A DNA stretch of 35,827 nucleotides from Desulfobulbaceae bacterium (GCA_003249645.1 QKIH01000074.1:1-35827); one strand, 5' to 3'; counted from the first letter of the stretch, positions 16,972 to 26,302 are shown. Notes: generated by a model from the sequence alone, not told the origin. Made by a program: numbers and translations.

Positions 16972-17454
16972 TCAGGAAGCCGGCTTTTCCCTCAGAGTTT
17001 CTACCAGTTTGTGGTAGTACTCTTTCTCATCCTTGGTAAAGCGTTCTGAAGATCCATATGGATACTTCGTTACTGAACTTGCAGCAATATCTATACAGGC
17101 GTTGAGAATATCTATGCGTATCTGTTCGGCAACCATCTCGTCCCTGTTCTGCAGTCGCAGGATCTGGATCAGATTGCGTATCTCTTCGCAGAGTTCCGGC
17201 TTTGGCGGTTCTTCAAGATGGCGGTTGAGAAACTCCCGTGCTTCGCTGTATTCGATAACCTTGCAGCCGGCCAGTCGGTTTATGCTGTCGACGTGGTGGT
17301 AGAGGTAGTCGAAAATAATGTCTCTTTCAGCTTGTTGTGACATGCCGTCAGCCCAGGACATCTCGCACAACAGAACCAGATCAATGAAATAGACTTCGTG
17401 TCCGCTTATACCGTAGGGCCTGAGTCGTTTAAGTGCGTCTGTAAATGTCATCAT
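16972..17454 (-). CDS. TerB-like (tellurite-resistance-type) helical protein
   Basis: A 160-residue cytoplasmic, mostly alpha-helical protein. The segment LLCEMSWADGMSQQAERDIIFDYL carries the pattern of the TerB/DjlA-N fold (helix, Ala-Asp-Gly, acidic ligands). No other ter genes are near, so a direct role in tellurite resistance should not be assumed; TerB-like domains also occur as membrane-associated scaffolds. AGGAG sits 8 bases before the first of two ATG codons. It is transcribed in the same direction as the downstream-numbered permease gene, 133 bases away. Confidence 0.65.
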   Translation of the reverse strand: MMTFTDALKRLRPYGISGHEVYFIDLVLLCEMSWADGMSQQAERDIIFDYLYHHVDSINRLAGCKVIEYSEAREFLNRHLEEPPKPELCEEIRNLIQILRLQNRDEMVAEQIRIDILNACIDIAASSVTKYPYGSSERFTKDEKEYYHKLVETLREKPAS

Positions 17455-17587
17455 TATGAAAACTCCTGTCAGCAGAGGGCTTATGTATAAAATGCAGATG
17501 TCGTGCCCGGTTTCGTTAATTCAGTTTTCTTCTTATCAGATTTGTACCATATGATCAAATAGATAAGATACCTAATGTAAACGAATA

Positions 17588-18844
17588 TTATCTGAAATAA
17601 AAATAATTCAGTACTGAACTTATTGCCCACATTGCTATGGCGTAGTGATAATTATTTTTTAAAACGGTAAGCGGAGTTGCGTTATATCTGCTCACCATGA
17701 CCAGGCCGACGCCTGACAGCGGGCTGCTGCCGGTAGCAACGGCCCAGCTGGTAAGATACATGAATGCCAGTTGTGAATGATCAGGGTTTAAGGGCAAAAT
17801 CAGCGGACTGATGATCGAAATGCCGACAATCGGATGAACACCGAGAAATCCTATAATAATCAGAATCCCTGAAATGGAGGCAAACATCATCGGACCGAAT
17901 GTCATACCGTCAAAATTGAAAAGTGTCGGATATACTCTGGTCAGAGAGCTTATTGCGGTGGAAAACACCCCAGCGGCAAGAAAAAGGATAAACTGCGGGC
18001 TGACCGAAAGGATTTTGGTCTCAACAAAGTTTTTCAGTACTGTATTTTTAGGGCTTCCCTTCATGAAAATCATTGCGCCGATCGGTGACACGCAGCAGAT
18101 CAGATTGAGTATACGCATTGTCGGGAAAAGGTAGTGCAGCAGCATAACAGCGGCTGCCAGAGAGACGACCACCACAAGGCTTTCAACCCGTATCGGATAT
18201 CCTCTGAACTGTTCTTTGGAACGCAGCGCCACTTCGATTGTTGTATAGAGGATGGCAATTATGCTCATCAGAAAACCGGGTTTAAACGTGTGGTGCCATT
18301 GAGCTTCCGGGGCATAAGTAAGAGCTACGCCCAGAGCAATGAAAAACGGAGACCACCAGGCTGCGGCACAGAATGAGCGGGCCAGAATGATTCTCTGGTT
18401 TCGTGTCAGTGACCCTTCACGCTGCATTCTGTCGCCGAAGACAAATAGAATGGAGAGATTGATAACAGCTCCTAGCAGGTTGGTACCCAAAGCCGTTGTC
18501 AGAGCAGCGGATTTTGAGGTCGGCAGATTCATGTCCGGCTGGCTTGGTGTCGTGAGGGCAAGAAAAGCAACTGCCGCAAACATGGCCAGCAATGGGTAGT
18601 TGACCATAAATATTTTATCAAGCGACGTAGTTACCCCCTGTGAATAGGAAAAGAGCAGTATGGCGATGCCTGCGCCAAACAGAATGCCTGCCTGGTTCTT
18701 CATGCTTTTACTGAAGCCTCTCCATTGCAGGATAACTACCAGCCAGGAAATAACTGCGCCCAGTATATGAAGAGGTGGAAATGTGAGGCCGCCAAGATAG
18801 AGCAGCAGGCTTGCAAGGACCAGCCATCCAGCAAATTGTTTCAT
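17588..18844 (-). CDS. Multi-TM permease, ion-transporter-superfamily-like
   Basis: A very hydrophobic protein of 418 residues with about 10-12 membrane segments. The C-terminal TSWAVATGSSPLSGVGLVMVS and the mid-protein NLLGAVINLSILF and AAAWWSPFFIALGVAL resemble the re-entrant/helix-break motifs of anion and Na+/H+ transporters of the IT superfamily, but I cannot assign a substrate. ATG at 18844 is chosen; an in-frame TTG seven codons upstream (18865) is possible, and neither has a good ribosome binding site. It is divergent from the cecR-like repressor, whose operator lies in the shared intergenic DNA. Confidence 0.7.
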   Translation of the reverse strand: MKQFAGWLVLASLLLYLGGLTFPPLHILGAVISWLVVILQWRGFSKSMKNQAGILFGAGIAILLFSYSQGVTTSLDKIFMVNYPLLAMFAAVAFLALTTPSQPDMNLPTSKSAALTTALGTNLLGAVINLSILFVFGDRMQREGSLTRNQRIILARSFCAAAWWSPFFIALGVALTYAPEAQWHHTFKPGFLMSIIAILYTTIEVALRSKEQFRGYPIRVESLVVVVSLAAAVMLLHYLFPTMRILNLICCVSPIGAMIFMKGSPKNTVLKNFVETKILSVSPQFILFLAAGVFSTAISSLTRVYPTLFNFDGMTFGPMMFASISGILIIIGFLGVHPIVGISIISPLILPLNPDHSQLAFMYLTSWAVATGSSPLSGVGLVMVSRYNATPLTVLKNNYHYAIAMWAISSVLNYFYFR

Positions 18845-18968
18845 GTCATCTATAACTCTGTTCAATCGTTTGTCGGCACATTATTTTTTTAATGCCGAAA
18901 ACTTTAAATAATACTTCCGTCCTCCTCAATTAACAAGGAATCTCACAAAACATTACCGCAACAAATTT

Positions 18969-19008
18969 CAATCAATCGATTTAAGCGGTTGACTTAATCG
19001 ATTGATTG
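18969..19008. promoter_or_regulatory. Large inverted repeat: probable CecR/TetR operator
   Basis: CAATCAATCGATTTAAG (18969-18985) and CTTAATCGATTGATTG (18993-19008) are inverted repeats of 16 bases with one extra T. The repeat overlaps the -35 hexamer and spacer of the promoter at 18989-19016, the usual layout for repressor autoregulation. It could also affect the divergent permease gene. Confidence 0.75.
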
Positions 19009-19016
19009 GATATAGT
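18989..19016 (+). promoter_or_regulatory. Sigma70-type promoter of the efflux operon
   Basis: TTGACT (18989-18994), 16-base spacer, TATAGT (19011-19016). It lies about 50 bases ahead of the repressor start and is embedded in the inverted repeat. Confidence 0.65.
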
Positions 19017-19065
19017 TGTTTCTATCAACTTCGCATAACAGCGAATAAATCGGAGGAGATAAACA

Positions 19066-19725
19066 GTGGAACAGGATGAACAAATCCCCGAGCAAACACC
19101 GCAGAATAAATTGCTGGAAGCGGCTTTCGATATTTTCGGTAAACACGGCTACGAGTCTGCAACAACAAGAATGATAGCCGGGGAGGCTGGCGTAAACATT
19201 GCTGCCATCCCGTATTATTTCGGCGGCAAAGAAGGGCTCTATCGAGCAGTGATTTCTCATATTGTCTCAGAGATTCAAGGCCAGGCAGGTGATCTGCTCG
19301 AGCGGGTCGCGACCAGCGACCTGACTGGGGAGAGTGGAAAGGTGCATGCTCAAAATCTTCTCAATGAGCTCCTCACGCGTTTTATAAATTTTATCCTCGG
19401 GTCATCAGAAGGACAGAGGATTGCACGGATAATGATGCGCGAACAGATGTATCCCAGCAGCGTATACGACTTGATTTATAATGGTTTTATGAATCCGATT
19501 CTCTCCACAGTTGCCACTCTGGCTGCAGCAATAACCGGTGTTGAGTCAAAAAGACGCACAATGCTTCAGGCAGTGGCAATTGTCGGGCAGATCCTGATAT
19601 TTAGGATTGCCAGAGAGACGGTTGTCCTGGCGTTAGACATGCAGGGATATGATGAAGATGAATTAAAAGAGATAAGAGAGATAATACTAATGCATACCCG
19701 CAGGATATTAGAGGGAAATGGCTAA
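19066..19725 (+). CDS. cecR: TetR-family repressor, CecR (YbiH) type
   Basis: A 219-residue DNA-binding regulator. The N-terminal helix-turn-helix (about 14-60: LLEAAFDIFGKHGYESATTRMIAGEAGVNIAAIPYYFGGKEGLY) is typical TetR. The C-terminal ligand domain, with FINFILGSSEGQRIARIMMREQMYPS, matches the CecR/DUF1956 type. In E. coli CecR controls the linked ybhGFSR exporter, and the same exporter genes follow here. GTG is the start, with GGAGGAG 7 bases upstream. The next gene begins 21 bases after its stop. It probably represses its own operon through the palindrome upstream and responds to an exported drug or metabolite. Confidence 0.92.
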   Translation: MEQDEQIPEQTPQNKLLEAAFDIFGKHGYESATTRMIAGEAGVNIAAIPYYFGGKEGLYRAVISHIVSEIQGQAGDLLERVATSDLTGESGKVHAQNLLNELLTRFINFILGSSEGQRIARIMMREQMYPSSVYDLIYNGFMNPILSTVATLAAAITGVESKRRTMLQAVAIVGQILIFRIARETVVLALDMQGYDEDELKEIREIILMHTRRILEGNG

Positions 19726-19746
19726 CAGGCCATTGAGGAAGAGGAT

Positions 19747-21210
19747 ATGAAGATTTTTGGTGCAAATCAACATTCGTTTGCAAAGAGTCTTGCAGTTGGG
19801 ACCCTGCTTTTTCTGCAGGCATGTACTGTCGGGCCTGACTACAAGCAGCCTGAACTTGACAGCGTGATGCAGGATAAGTGGCAGTCAGAGGATGGTGAAA
19901 ACGAGCATTTTTCCCAGACCCGGCAGCCCGATGCACTGTGGTGGCAGCAGTTTGACGATCCAGATCTGAATGCGCTGATAGAGCAGCTTCATGCTTCAAG
20001 TCTGCCGCTGGCACAGGCCCGTGAGCGGATTGTGGAAGTCAATGCGCAGCAGGGCGTCATCGGTGCTGAAAGACAATTGCAGCTGGCTTCGGCATTGGGC
20101 TATACACGCGCAGAAACGGGTGATGAGGCCGTCTCGACCATGGGAATAATGCCGGGGCAAACCCTTAATGTCTATTCTGCAGGGCTGGTGGCCGGATGGG
20201 AGCTCGATTTGTGGGGCAGGGTAGGAAGGCTGCTTGAGGCGGGGGAACAGAATATTCTCTCCAGTTATGCTGAATATCAGGCCATGATAACTTCACTCAC
20301 CGCTGAACTGGCTCTTACCTATATGAATGCGAGAACCATTGAGGCACGAATAGTAAAAGTTAATGAGAATATCGCCCTGCAGCAGAAAACGCTTGAGCTT
20401 GCCCGTTCAAGGTTCAGTGCCGGCAACGGTTCGGAACTTGAGCTGACTCGAACCCAGAGGCTTGTCAGTGTAACCAAAGCCAGGATACCAGAACTTGAAC
20501 GTGAACTTCTGGTTGCTGAAAACAGGATCAAGGTGCTTTTGGGATTACCGCCAAAAGCGCAGGTGATCTTCCCCGGATCAATACCTGCCGTGCCTGAGAT
20601 GGTTGGACTTGGTCTGCCAGTTGACCTGATCACCAGACGACCGGATATACGAAATGCTCTGCATCGTTACCATGCTGCAGTTGCAGGTGTCGGGGCCGCT
20701 GAAGCGGAGAAATATCCGAGCCTGTCGATCTCCGGCACTCTGACCCTTTCAAGCGACAGTCTTGGCGGTGTTTTCGACGGTGATTCTCTTATCTACACCC
20801 TGGCGCCGGGGCTTCATTTTCCGATTCTGACCGGCAGCCGTATAAAAAGCAATATTGCAGTAAAGCAGTCCCGTGCCGAGCAGCTTCGGCTGGCACTCGA
20901 ACAGCAGATCGTAACTGCCCTGTCAGAGGTGGAAAACGCTGCGACGGGGCTTGTCAGAAGTCAGCAGCAGGTGAAGGAACTGGATCTTGCCGAAGAAGCG
21001 GCTGTAAAGAGTGTAACCATGGCTGATGATCTCTATCAGGCGGGTCTCGGAGATTTTTTTCAAGTACTTGATAATCAGCAGCAGCTGGTCACCATTCAGG
21101 AATCACTGCTGCAGGCAAGGCAGCAGACACTTTCTGAGGTGATAGCTCTTTACCGGGCACTTGGCGGCGGCTGGGAGCGTGCAATGTCAGAACAGGCGCA
21201 AACGCGTTAA
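19747..21210 (+). CDS. Outer-membrane efflux lipoprotein (NodT/OprM family)
   Basis: The TolC-like exit duct of the exporter. The 487-residue protein has a lipoprotein signal with lipobox LQAC (Cys26), then the family start TVGPDYKQPELD and WWQQFDDPDLNALIEQ. Two repeated outer-membrane-efflux domains follow, with WELDLWGRV, ITRRPDIRNALHRYHAAVAGVGAAEAEKYPSLSISG and the closing VIALYRALGGGW motif. In E. coli the ybhGFSR operon uses an unlinked TolC, whereas here a dedicated duct is encoded within the operon. GAGG precedes the ATG. Confidence 0.94.
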   Translation: MKIFGANQHSFAKSLAVGTLLFLQACTVGPDYKQPELDSVMQDKWQSEDGENEHFSQTRQPDALWWQQFDDPDLNALIEQLHASSLPLAQARERIVEVNAQQGVIGAERQLQLASALGYTRAETGDEAVSTMGIMPGQTLNVYSAGLVAGWELDLWGRVGRLLEAGEQNILSSYAEYQAMITSLTAELALTYMNARTIEARIVKVNENIALQQKTLELARSRFSAGNGSELELTRTQRLVSVTKARIPELERELLVAENRIKVLLGLPPKAQVIFPGSIPAVPEMVGLGLPVDLITRRPDIRNALHRYHAAVAGVGAAEAEKYPSLSISGTLTLSSDSLGGVFDGDSLIYTLAPGLHFPILTGSRIKSNIAVKQSRAEQLRLALEQQIVTALSEVENAATGLVRSQQQVKELDLAEEAAVKSVTMADDLYQAGLGDFFQVLDNQQQLVTIQESLLQARQQTLSEVIALYRALGGGWERAMSEQAQTR

Positions 21211-21228
21211 AGCAAAAGGCAGGAGATC

Positions 21229-22230
21229 ATGAAAAAGAAAATAGCAAGAATCGTCGTTATTCTTCTCGTTATAAGCGGCAGTATTTACGGCTATAACCGG
21301 TATAAGCAGAACGAAGAAATTGCCCTTGAGGGTCCGTTGAAAATATACGGAACAATTGAAATCAGAGATGCAGCCCTTGCCTTTATGGAGCAGGAACGCA
21401 TCAGCGATTTACTGGTTCAGGAAGGCGACCGGGTTGAAGCGGGACAGGTTCTTGCCCGTTTGGACAGTTCGCGAATTGAGACTGCAGTGTCTGATATGGA
21501 CGCACGGATTGCGGCCCAGCAGGCCGTTGTTGATAAGCTAGTGGCAGGAAACAGACCGCAGGAAATAGATCAGGCCCGTGCTGAAGTCGATGCCGCAAGA
21601 GTAAGGGTTGAAAATGTTCGCCAGGTCCTTAACCGGCTGGAGAAGACCTCCAGTACCGGTGCGACAAGTGTGCAGGCTCTAGATGATGCCAGATCAAGCC
21701 TGAAGGTTGAGACCGCCCAGCTCAAAGTACGTGAAAAGGGACTGAATCTTGTTCTGGAAGGGGCGAGACAGGAGGATATTGCCGGGGCAAAACACCAGCT
21801 GGAGGCATTGAAGGCGAATCGGGCTTTGCTTGACATCCGGCTGGATGATATGACCCTGAAGGCTCCGGAGGCAGGCGTGATTCAGACCAGAATACTTGAG
21901 AAAGGAGAATTGGCAGGGCCTGCAAAACCGGTTTTTACTCTCGCCCTTACTGATCCGAAATGGGTTCGGGCGTATATTCCTGAACCGCAGCTTGGCTTGA
22001 TTAAATCCGGTATCAAGGCAACTGTCAGCAGCGATTCCTTTCCCGGTGAGCAGATTGAAGGCTGGGTCGGTTTTATTTCCCCGGTAGCCGAATTTACTCC
22101 TCGGGCTGTCCAGACGGAGGATCTTCGTACACAGCTGGTGTATGAGGTGAGGGTTTTTGTGAAGGATGAGCGGGACAGGCTGCGGCTGGGTATGCCGGTT
22201 ACAGTGCATATAAAAGAAACTAACCAGTGA
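21229..22230 (+). CDS. ybhG: Periplasmic membrane-fusion protein (HlyD/YbhG type)
   Basis: The adaptor joining the inner-membrane ABC transporter to the outer-membrane duct. It is 333 residues with an N-terminal membrane anchor (7-22). The split biotinyl-lipoyl domain is seen as LVQEGDRVEAGQVLARLD (about 62-79) and LKAPEAGVIQTRILEKGELAG, separated by a long alpha-helical coiled-coil hairpin (about 85-200). A beta-barrel domain follows. NRPQEIDQARAEVDAAR and EGARQEDIAGAKHQLEAL are typical of YbhG-like adaptors. It starts 19 bases after the duct gene, with AGGAG close to the ATG. Confidence 0.93.
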   Translation: MKKKIARIVVILLVISGSIYGYNRYKQNEEIALEGPLKIYGTIEIRDAALAFMEQERISDLLVQEGDRVEAGQVLARLDSSRIETAVSDMDARIAAQQAVVDKLVAGNRPQEIDQARAEVDAARVRVENVRQVLNRLEKTSSTGATSVQALDDARSSLKVETAQLKVREKGLNLVLEGARQEDIAGAKHQLEALKANRALLDIRLDDMTLKAPEAGVIQTRILEKGELAGPAKPVFTLALTDPKWVRAYIPEPQLGLIKSGIKATVSSDSFPGEQIEGWVGFISPVAEFTPRAVQTEDLRTQLVYEVRVFVKDERDRLRLGMPVTVHIKETNQ

Positions 22231-22248
22231 TGTTCAGGCACGGGGTCA

Positions 22249-24042
22249 ATGACGGAAGTGAAAAACGATACTAGCCAGGTGGTCCTTTCTGCAAGCGCTG
22301 TATGCAAGGAATTCCCGGTTCAGGGTAAACCTGCTGTAAAAGCACTTGATCAGGTCACTCTTGCTGCGCATAAAGGTGCTGTGACAGGCCTTGTCGGTGC
22401 CGATGGTGCCGGTAAGACGACGCTTATACGCATTGCTGCCGGGCTGCTCATTCCCACCGCTGGGAAGGTGACCCTGCTTGGGCTTGACAGTGTTGAAGAC
22501 AGTCTGGAAATTCAGAGCCGTGTCGGCTATATGCCGCAAAAATTCGGACTCTATCAGGATCTGAGCGTGATGGAGAACATGAACCTTTACGCAGACCTGC
22601 AGGGTGTGGCGATGGGTGAAAGGAAGGAACGATATGGCCGTCTGCTCGAGATGACGGATCTGGCAAGGTATACAAAGCGGCGGGCCGGGGCGCTGTCAGG
22701 GGGAATGAAGCAGAAGCTCGGTCTGGCCTGTGCCCTGATAAAGTCTCCGGAGCTGCTGCTGCTGGATGAGCCGACAGTCGGAGTCGATCCGGTTTCCAGG
22801 CGGGAGCTGTGGAAAATAGTTTATGAGCTTGTTGAAAAGGACGGCATCGGCGTTTTTGTATCGACGGCCTATCTTGATGAGGCAGAACGGTGTGATCATG
22901 TGCTTGTGCTGCATCAGGGGAAACTGATGGCTGAAGGGGCACCTGAAAAATTTACTGCAACGATGAAGGGGAGAGTCTGTCTCGTCACCCCTTCGCAGAA
23001 AATTTCCGGCCGTGGTCTTTATACCAGGCTTGCAGGAAGCAGGGGCGTTGTTGATACAACAATCCGTTCAGGCAGGGTTCGCGCTGTGTTGGGAGCCGCT
23101 GATCCTTCTGTTCTTCATGCTGTTCTTGGCGGTCTTGACGCTGAGGTTGAAGTGGTAGAGCCGCATTTCGAAGATGCCTTCATGGCCATGATACCAAGAG
23201 GACATGATCATGTAGAGGTTGTCTCCGAGGTTGCTCCTGATAATGCCCCGACACACGCTGCCAAAAGCAGCGACGCATTGGTGCACACTCATGATCTAGG
23301 CAAGATGTTCGGTGATTTTGCAGCAGTGAAAAATCTCAGTTTTTCTGTAAAACGGGGTGAAATTTTTGGTCTTCTCGGTCCGAACGGTGCAGGTAAGAGT
23401 ACAACCTTTCGCATGCTTTGCGGTCTGCTTCCTGCAAGCTCAGGTGAAATTCAGGTAGCGGGTCATGACCTGCTCAAATCAAGAGCGCAGGCAAGAGCAC
23501 GGCTTGGGTATATGGCGCAGCAGTTTTCGCTGTACGGTCAACTCAGTGTTGCCGAAAACCTTTCTTTCTTTGGCAAGGTATACGGGCTGTACGGTAAAAA
23601 ACTCAAGGAGAGAATCGGCTGGGCCTATAACGAATTCAGCCTGGGTGACTGGCGGGATACTTCCGCATTCGGTCTTCCCGGCGGTTATAAGCAGCGGCTT
23701 GCTATGGCAGCAGCGCTTTTGCATGAACCTGATATCCTGTTTCTGGATGAACCGACCTCCGGTGTTGATCCTTTTGCCAGAAGGGAGTTCTGGCTTCGAA
23801 TCAATGGTTTTGCAGAACAGGGAGTGACCGTTGTGGTGACTACCCATTTTATGGAAGAGGCTGAATATTGTGACCGGATGCTGATTATGAGTCAGGGTGA
23901 GACGCTGGCAATGGGAACTCCTGCCGAGATTAGGGATCTGGCCAAAAGTCCTCAAAACCCAAGGCCGACCATGGATGATGCCTTTATATGCCTGGCTGAA
24001 GGGCGAGTGCCCGTTAGTCAGCATGGGAATGGAGGTGAGTGA
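22249..24042 (+). CDS. ybhF: Tandem ABC ATPase (YbhF type)
   Basis: A 597-residue cytoplasmic ATPase with two nucleotide-binding domains in one chain. NBD1: Walker A GADGAGKT (50-57), signature LSGGMKQ (149-155), Walker B LLLLDEPT (169-176), but STAYLDEAE where the switch histidine is expected. NBD2: Walker A GPNGAGKS (377-384), signature LPGGYKQ (476-482), Walker B ILFLDEPT (496-503), and switch His533. One composite site is thus canonical and the other degenerate. It energises the YbhS/YbhR-like permease pair that follows. The next start codon overlaps its stop. Confidence 0.95.
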   Translation: MTEVKNDTSQVVLSASAVCKEFPVQGKPAVKALDQVTLAAHKGAVTGLVGADGAGKTTLIRIAAGLLIPTAGKVTLLGLDSVEDSLEIQSRVGYMPQKFGLYQDLSVMENMNLYADLQGVAMGERKERYGRLLEMTDLARYTKRRAGALSGGMKQKLGLACALIKSPELLLLDEPTVGVDPVSRRELWKIVYELVEKDGIGVFVSTAYLDEAERCDHVLVLHQGKLMAEGAPEKFTATMKGRVCLVTPSQKISGRGLYTRLAGSRGVVDTTIRSGRVRAVLGAADPSVLHAVLGGLDAEVEVVEPHFEDAFMAMIPRGHDHVEVVSEVAPDNAPTHAAKSSDALVHTHDLGKMFGDFAAVKNLSFSVKRGEIFGLLGPNGAGKSTTFRMLCGLLPASSGEIQVAGHDLLKSRAQARARLGYMAQQFSLYGQLSVAENLSFFGKVYGLYGKKLKERIGWAYNEFSLGDWRDTSAFGLPGGYKQRLAMAAALLHEPDILFLDEPTSGVDPFARREFWLRINGFAEQGVTVVVTTHFMEEAEYCDRMLIMSQGETLAMGTPAEIRDLAKSPQNPRPTMDDAFICLAEGRVPVSQHGNGGE

Positions 24043-25181
24043 TGCGTCTTTTTCTGATGCGCCTTCGCGGCTTCCTGAAAAAAGAAACTTTGCAGATCAT
24101 ACGTGATCCATCAAGTATTGCACTTGCTCTGGTCATGCCGCTGGCTCTGCTCTTTATCTTCGGTTACGGCGTCAATCTTGATGCTGAATATATCCCTGTG
24201 GCCGTTGTCTCAAGCAGCAGCGGAACTATTGAAAGGGATCTGGTCAGTCGTTTTGATCTGTCGTCAAATTTCGATGTGATAAGGGTTGCTGATATGCGGG
24301 AGGCAGAAGAGCTGATGCAAAAACGTCAGGTTGATGCGATCATTCAGCTGCAGCCTGACTTCTCTGCAAGACTGTCGGGAGGTTCGCCAAATGGCCGGAT
24401 GCAGGCTCCCGTCCAGCTTATTCTTAATGGAATTGATGCAAACCGTGCCCGGTTGATTGAAGGCTATCTTCGCAGCATCGTTCGTAAATGGGTGGAATCA
24501 CGACAGGTGCAGGGGGAGGCTGCGGCAGGCCCCCTGATCGCCATTTCACAGCGGATATGGTTTAACGAAGGAGCGGAAAGTCGTAATTTCATGGTCCCCG
24601 GGCTTATCACACTGATCATGACCCTGATTGGCATCCTGTTGACAGCGTTGGTTGTTGCAAGAGAGTGGGAGCGCGGGACCATGGAGGCTATGCTGGTGAC
24701 GCCGCTTCGGCGTATTGATATACTGCTGGGCAAAATATTGCCATATTATGTTCTGGGGATGCTCGGTATGGGGATGTCCGTCATGGTGGCCATTCTGGTC
24801 TTTGATGTTCCTTTTCGCGGCTCTGTGACGGCTCTTCTGGTTTTGAGCTCCCTGTTTATGCTGGCGTCCCTGGGTTTTGGGCTCCTTTTGTCAGCGGCGA
24901 TCCGCATTCAGTTCGTGGCAGCACAGGTTTCAATTGTTGCCGGCTTTCTGCCGGCTTTCTTTCTCTCAGGCCTGATCTTTGATATTGAATCAACGCCGCT
25001 GCCCATACAGATTGTCTCTCACATTGTTCCTGCCAGATATTTTATCACTATCAGCCATACACTTTTCATGGCGGGTGATATCTGGGAGGTGCTGTTGCCG
25101 AACGGCCTGGTTCTCGCCGGAATGTCGCTGTTTTTTCTGACCATGGCCTATAAAAAGATTTCAAAACGATTGGAGAAGTGA
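24042..25181 (+). CDS. ybhS: ABC-2 type permease (YbhS type)
   Basis: An inner-membrane half of the exporter channel, 379 residues. It has an N-terminal transmembrane segment (LALVMPLALLFIFGYGVNLD), a large periplasmic domain (about 50-170) and five further membrane segments with the ABC-2 signature region VVAREWERGTMEAMLVTPLRR. RDPSSIALALVMPLALLFIFGYG is characteristic of YbhS/YbhR. The start ATG overlaps the preceding TGA and is preceded by GGAGGT, which is better placed than the upstream GTG. Confidence 0.93.
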   Translation: MRLFLMRLRGFLKKETLQIIRDPSSIALALVMPLALLFIFGYGVNLDAEYIPVAVVSSSSGTIERDLVSRFDLSSNFDVIRVADMREAEELMQKRQVDAIIQLQPDFSARLSGGSPNGRMQAPVQLILNGIDANRARLIEGYLRSIVRKWVESRQVQGEAAAGPLIAISQRIWFNEGAESRNFMVPGLITLIMTLIGILLTALVVAREWERGTMEAMLVTPLRRIDILLGKILPYYVLGMLGMGMSVMVAILVFDVPFRGSVTALLVLSSLFMLASLGFGLLLSAAIRIQFVAAQVSIVAGFLPAFFLSGLIFDIESTPLPIQIVSHIVPARYFITISHTLFMAGDIWEVLLPNGLVLAGMSLFFLTMAYKKISKRLEK

Positions 25182-26302
25182 TGGATTCTCTGCGCCGTAT
25201 TCTTGCACTGGTGATGAAAGAATTTGTCACCATATTAAAAGATCCAAAGAGCCGTTTTGTTATTATCGGCCCGCCGATTATCCAGTTTTTTGTTTTCGGT
25301 TATGCCGCTACCTACGATCTTGAAAATGTGCGCTATGCTGTTTTCGACGAGTCGCGTTCTGCTCTGTCACGCGAATTGATTGCAGGTGTGGAGGGTTCAG
25401 GCAAGTTTCGTCTCACCGGCTATCTGGAAGATGAAAGACAGGTCGCTGAGTTTATCGATCAGGAGAAGGCGCGTCTAGTCATTCATATCGGATCTGATTT
25501 TGAAAAACAGCTGCAGGTGTCGAAGCCGGTTCTCGTCCAGGTTATTGCTGACGGCAGAAATCCGAATGTTGCACTGATAGCTTTGGGCTATCTCGGAACT
25601 ATTGTGCAGGATTACAACAAGAGTCTGGTTGAACGAGGGCTTGTGCAGCTGAGCGGCCCCGGACTGCAGCTGGTTGAACGGTCATGGTTTAATGAAAATC
25701 TGCGCAGTCGGTGGTTTATTGTTTCAGCGCTTGGCGGACTGATCAGCATGGTCGTGGTGATGATTCTTACCAGTCTGTCTGTTGCGCGGGAGCGTGAGTT
25801 CGGCACATTCGATCAGCTGCTGGTGGCTCCCTTTACTCCGGGTGAGATACTGATCGGGAAATCGCTCCCCGGTATCGTTTTCGGCCTGCTGGATGCTCTT
25901 ATTTTTGCAGCCGGGGCTGTTTACTGGTTTGCTGTGCCTTTTCGCGGCACGATTGCAGCGCTTGTTGTGTCTCTGCTCTGTTTTATAGTTGCCATTGTCG
26001 GCATCGGGCTGCTTGTTTCATCACTGTCTATGACAATGCAGCAGGGGCTGCTTGGTGCGTTTCTCTTTATTATGCCTGCGGTCACTCTTTCCGGTCTGGC
26101 GACGCCTGTTGAAAATATGCCCATGTGGCTGCAGCAGGCTGATCTGCTCAACCCGGTCAGGTATATCATAGTTGCCCTTCGCAATATCTTTTTAGAAGGT
26201 GCAGATCTCTACATGGTGTGGCCGTATGTCTGGCCTCTTCTGATTATGTCCTGTGTGAATCTTCCTCTGGCTGCCTGGATGTTCAGGCATCGTGCTGTTT
26301 AG
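25181..26302 (+). CDS. ybhR: ABC-2 type permease (YbhR type)
   Basis: The second inner-membrane channel half, 373 residues, with the same layout as its neighbour: N-terminal membrane segment (KDPKSRFVIIGPPIIQFFVFGY), periplasmic domain, then five C-terminal membrane segments with VAREREFGTFDQLLVAPFTPGEILIGK. The ATG overlaps the previous TGA and has GGAG five bases upstream, so translation of the pair is coupled. It is the last gene of the cecR operon. Confidence 0.93.
   Translation: MDSLRRILALVMKEFVTILKDPKSRFVIIGPPIIQFFVFGYAATYDLENVRYAVFDESRSALSRELIAGVEGSGKFRLTGYLEDERQVAEFIDQEKARLVIHIGSDFEKQLQVSKPVLVQVIADGRNPNVALIALGYLGTIVQDYNKSLVERGLVQLSGPGLQLVERSWFNENLRSRWFIVSALGGLISMVVVMILTSLSVAREREFGTFDQLLVAPFTPGEILIGKSLPGIVFGLLDALIFAAGAVYWFAVPFRGTIAALVVSLLCFIVAIVGIGLLVSSLSMTMQQGLLGAFLFIMPAVTLSGLATPVENMPMWLQQADLLNPVRYIIVALRNIFLEGADLYMVWPYVWPLLIMSCVNLPLAAWMFRHRAV

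Noticed and set aside
16972..18844. Tellurite-resistance cluster (TerB-like gene beside a permease)
   Set aside because: Only one TerB-like domain is present, and the permease is not a recognisable TerC; the pairing may be coincidental.
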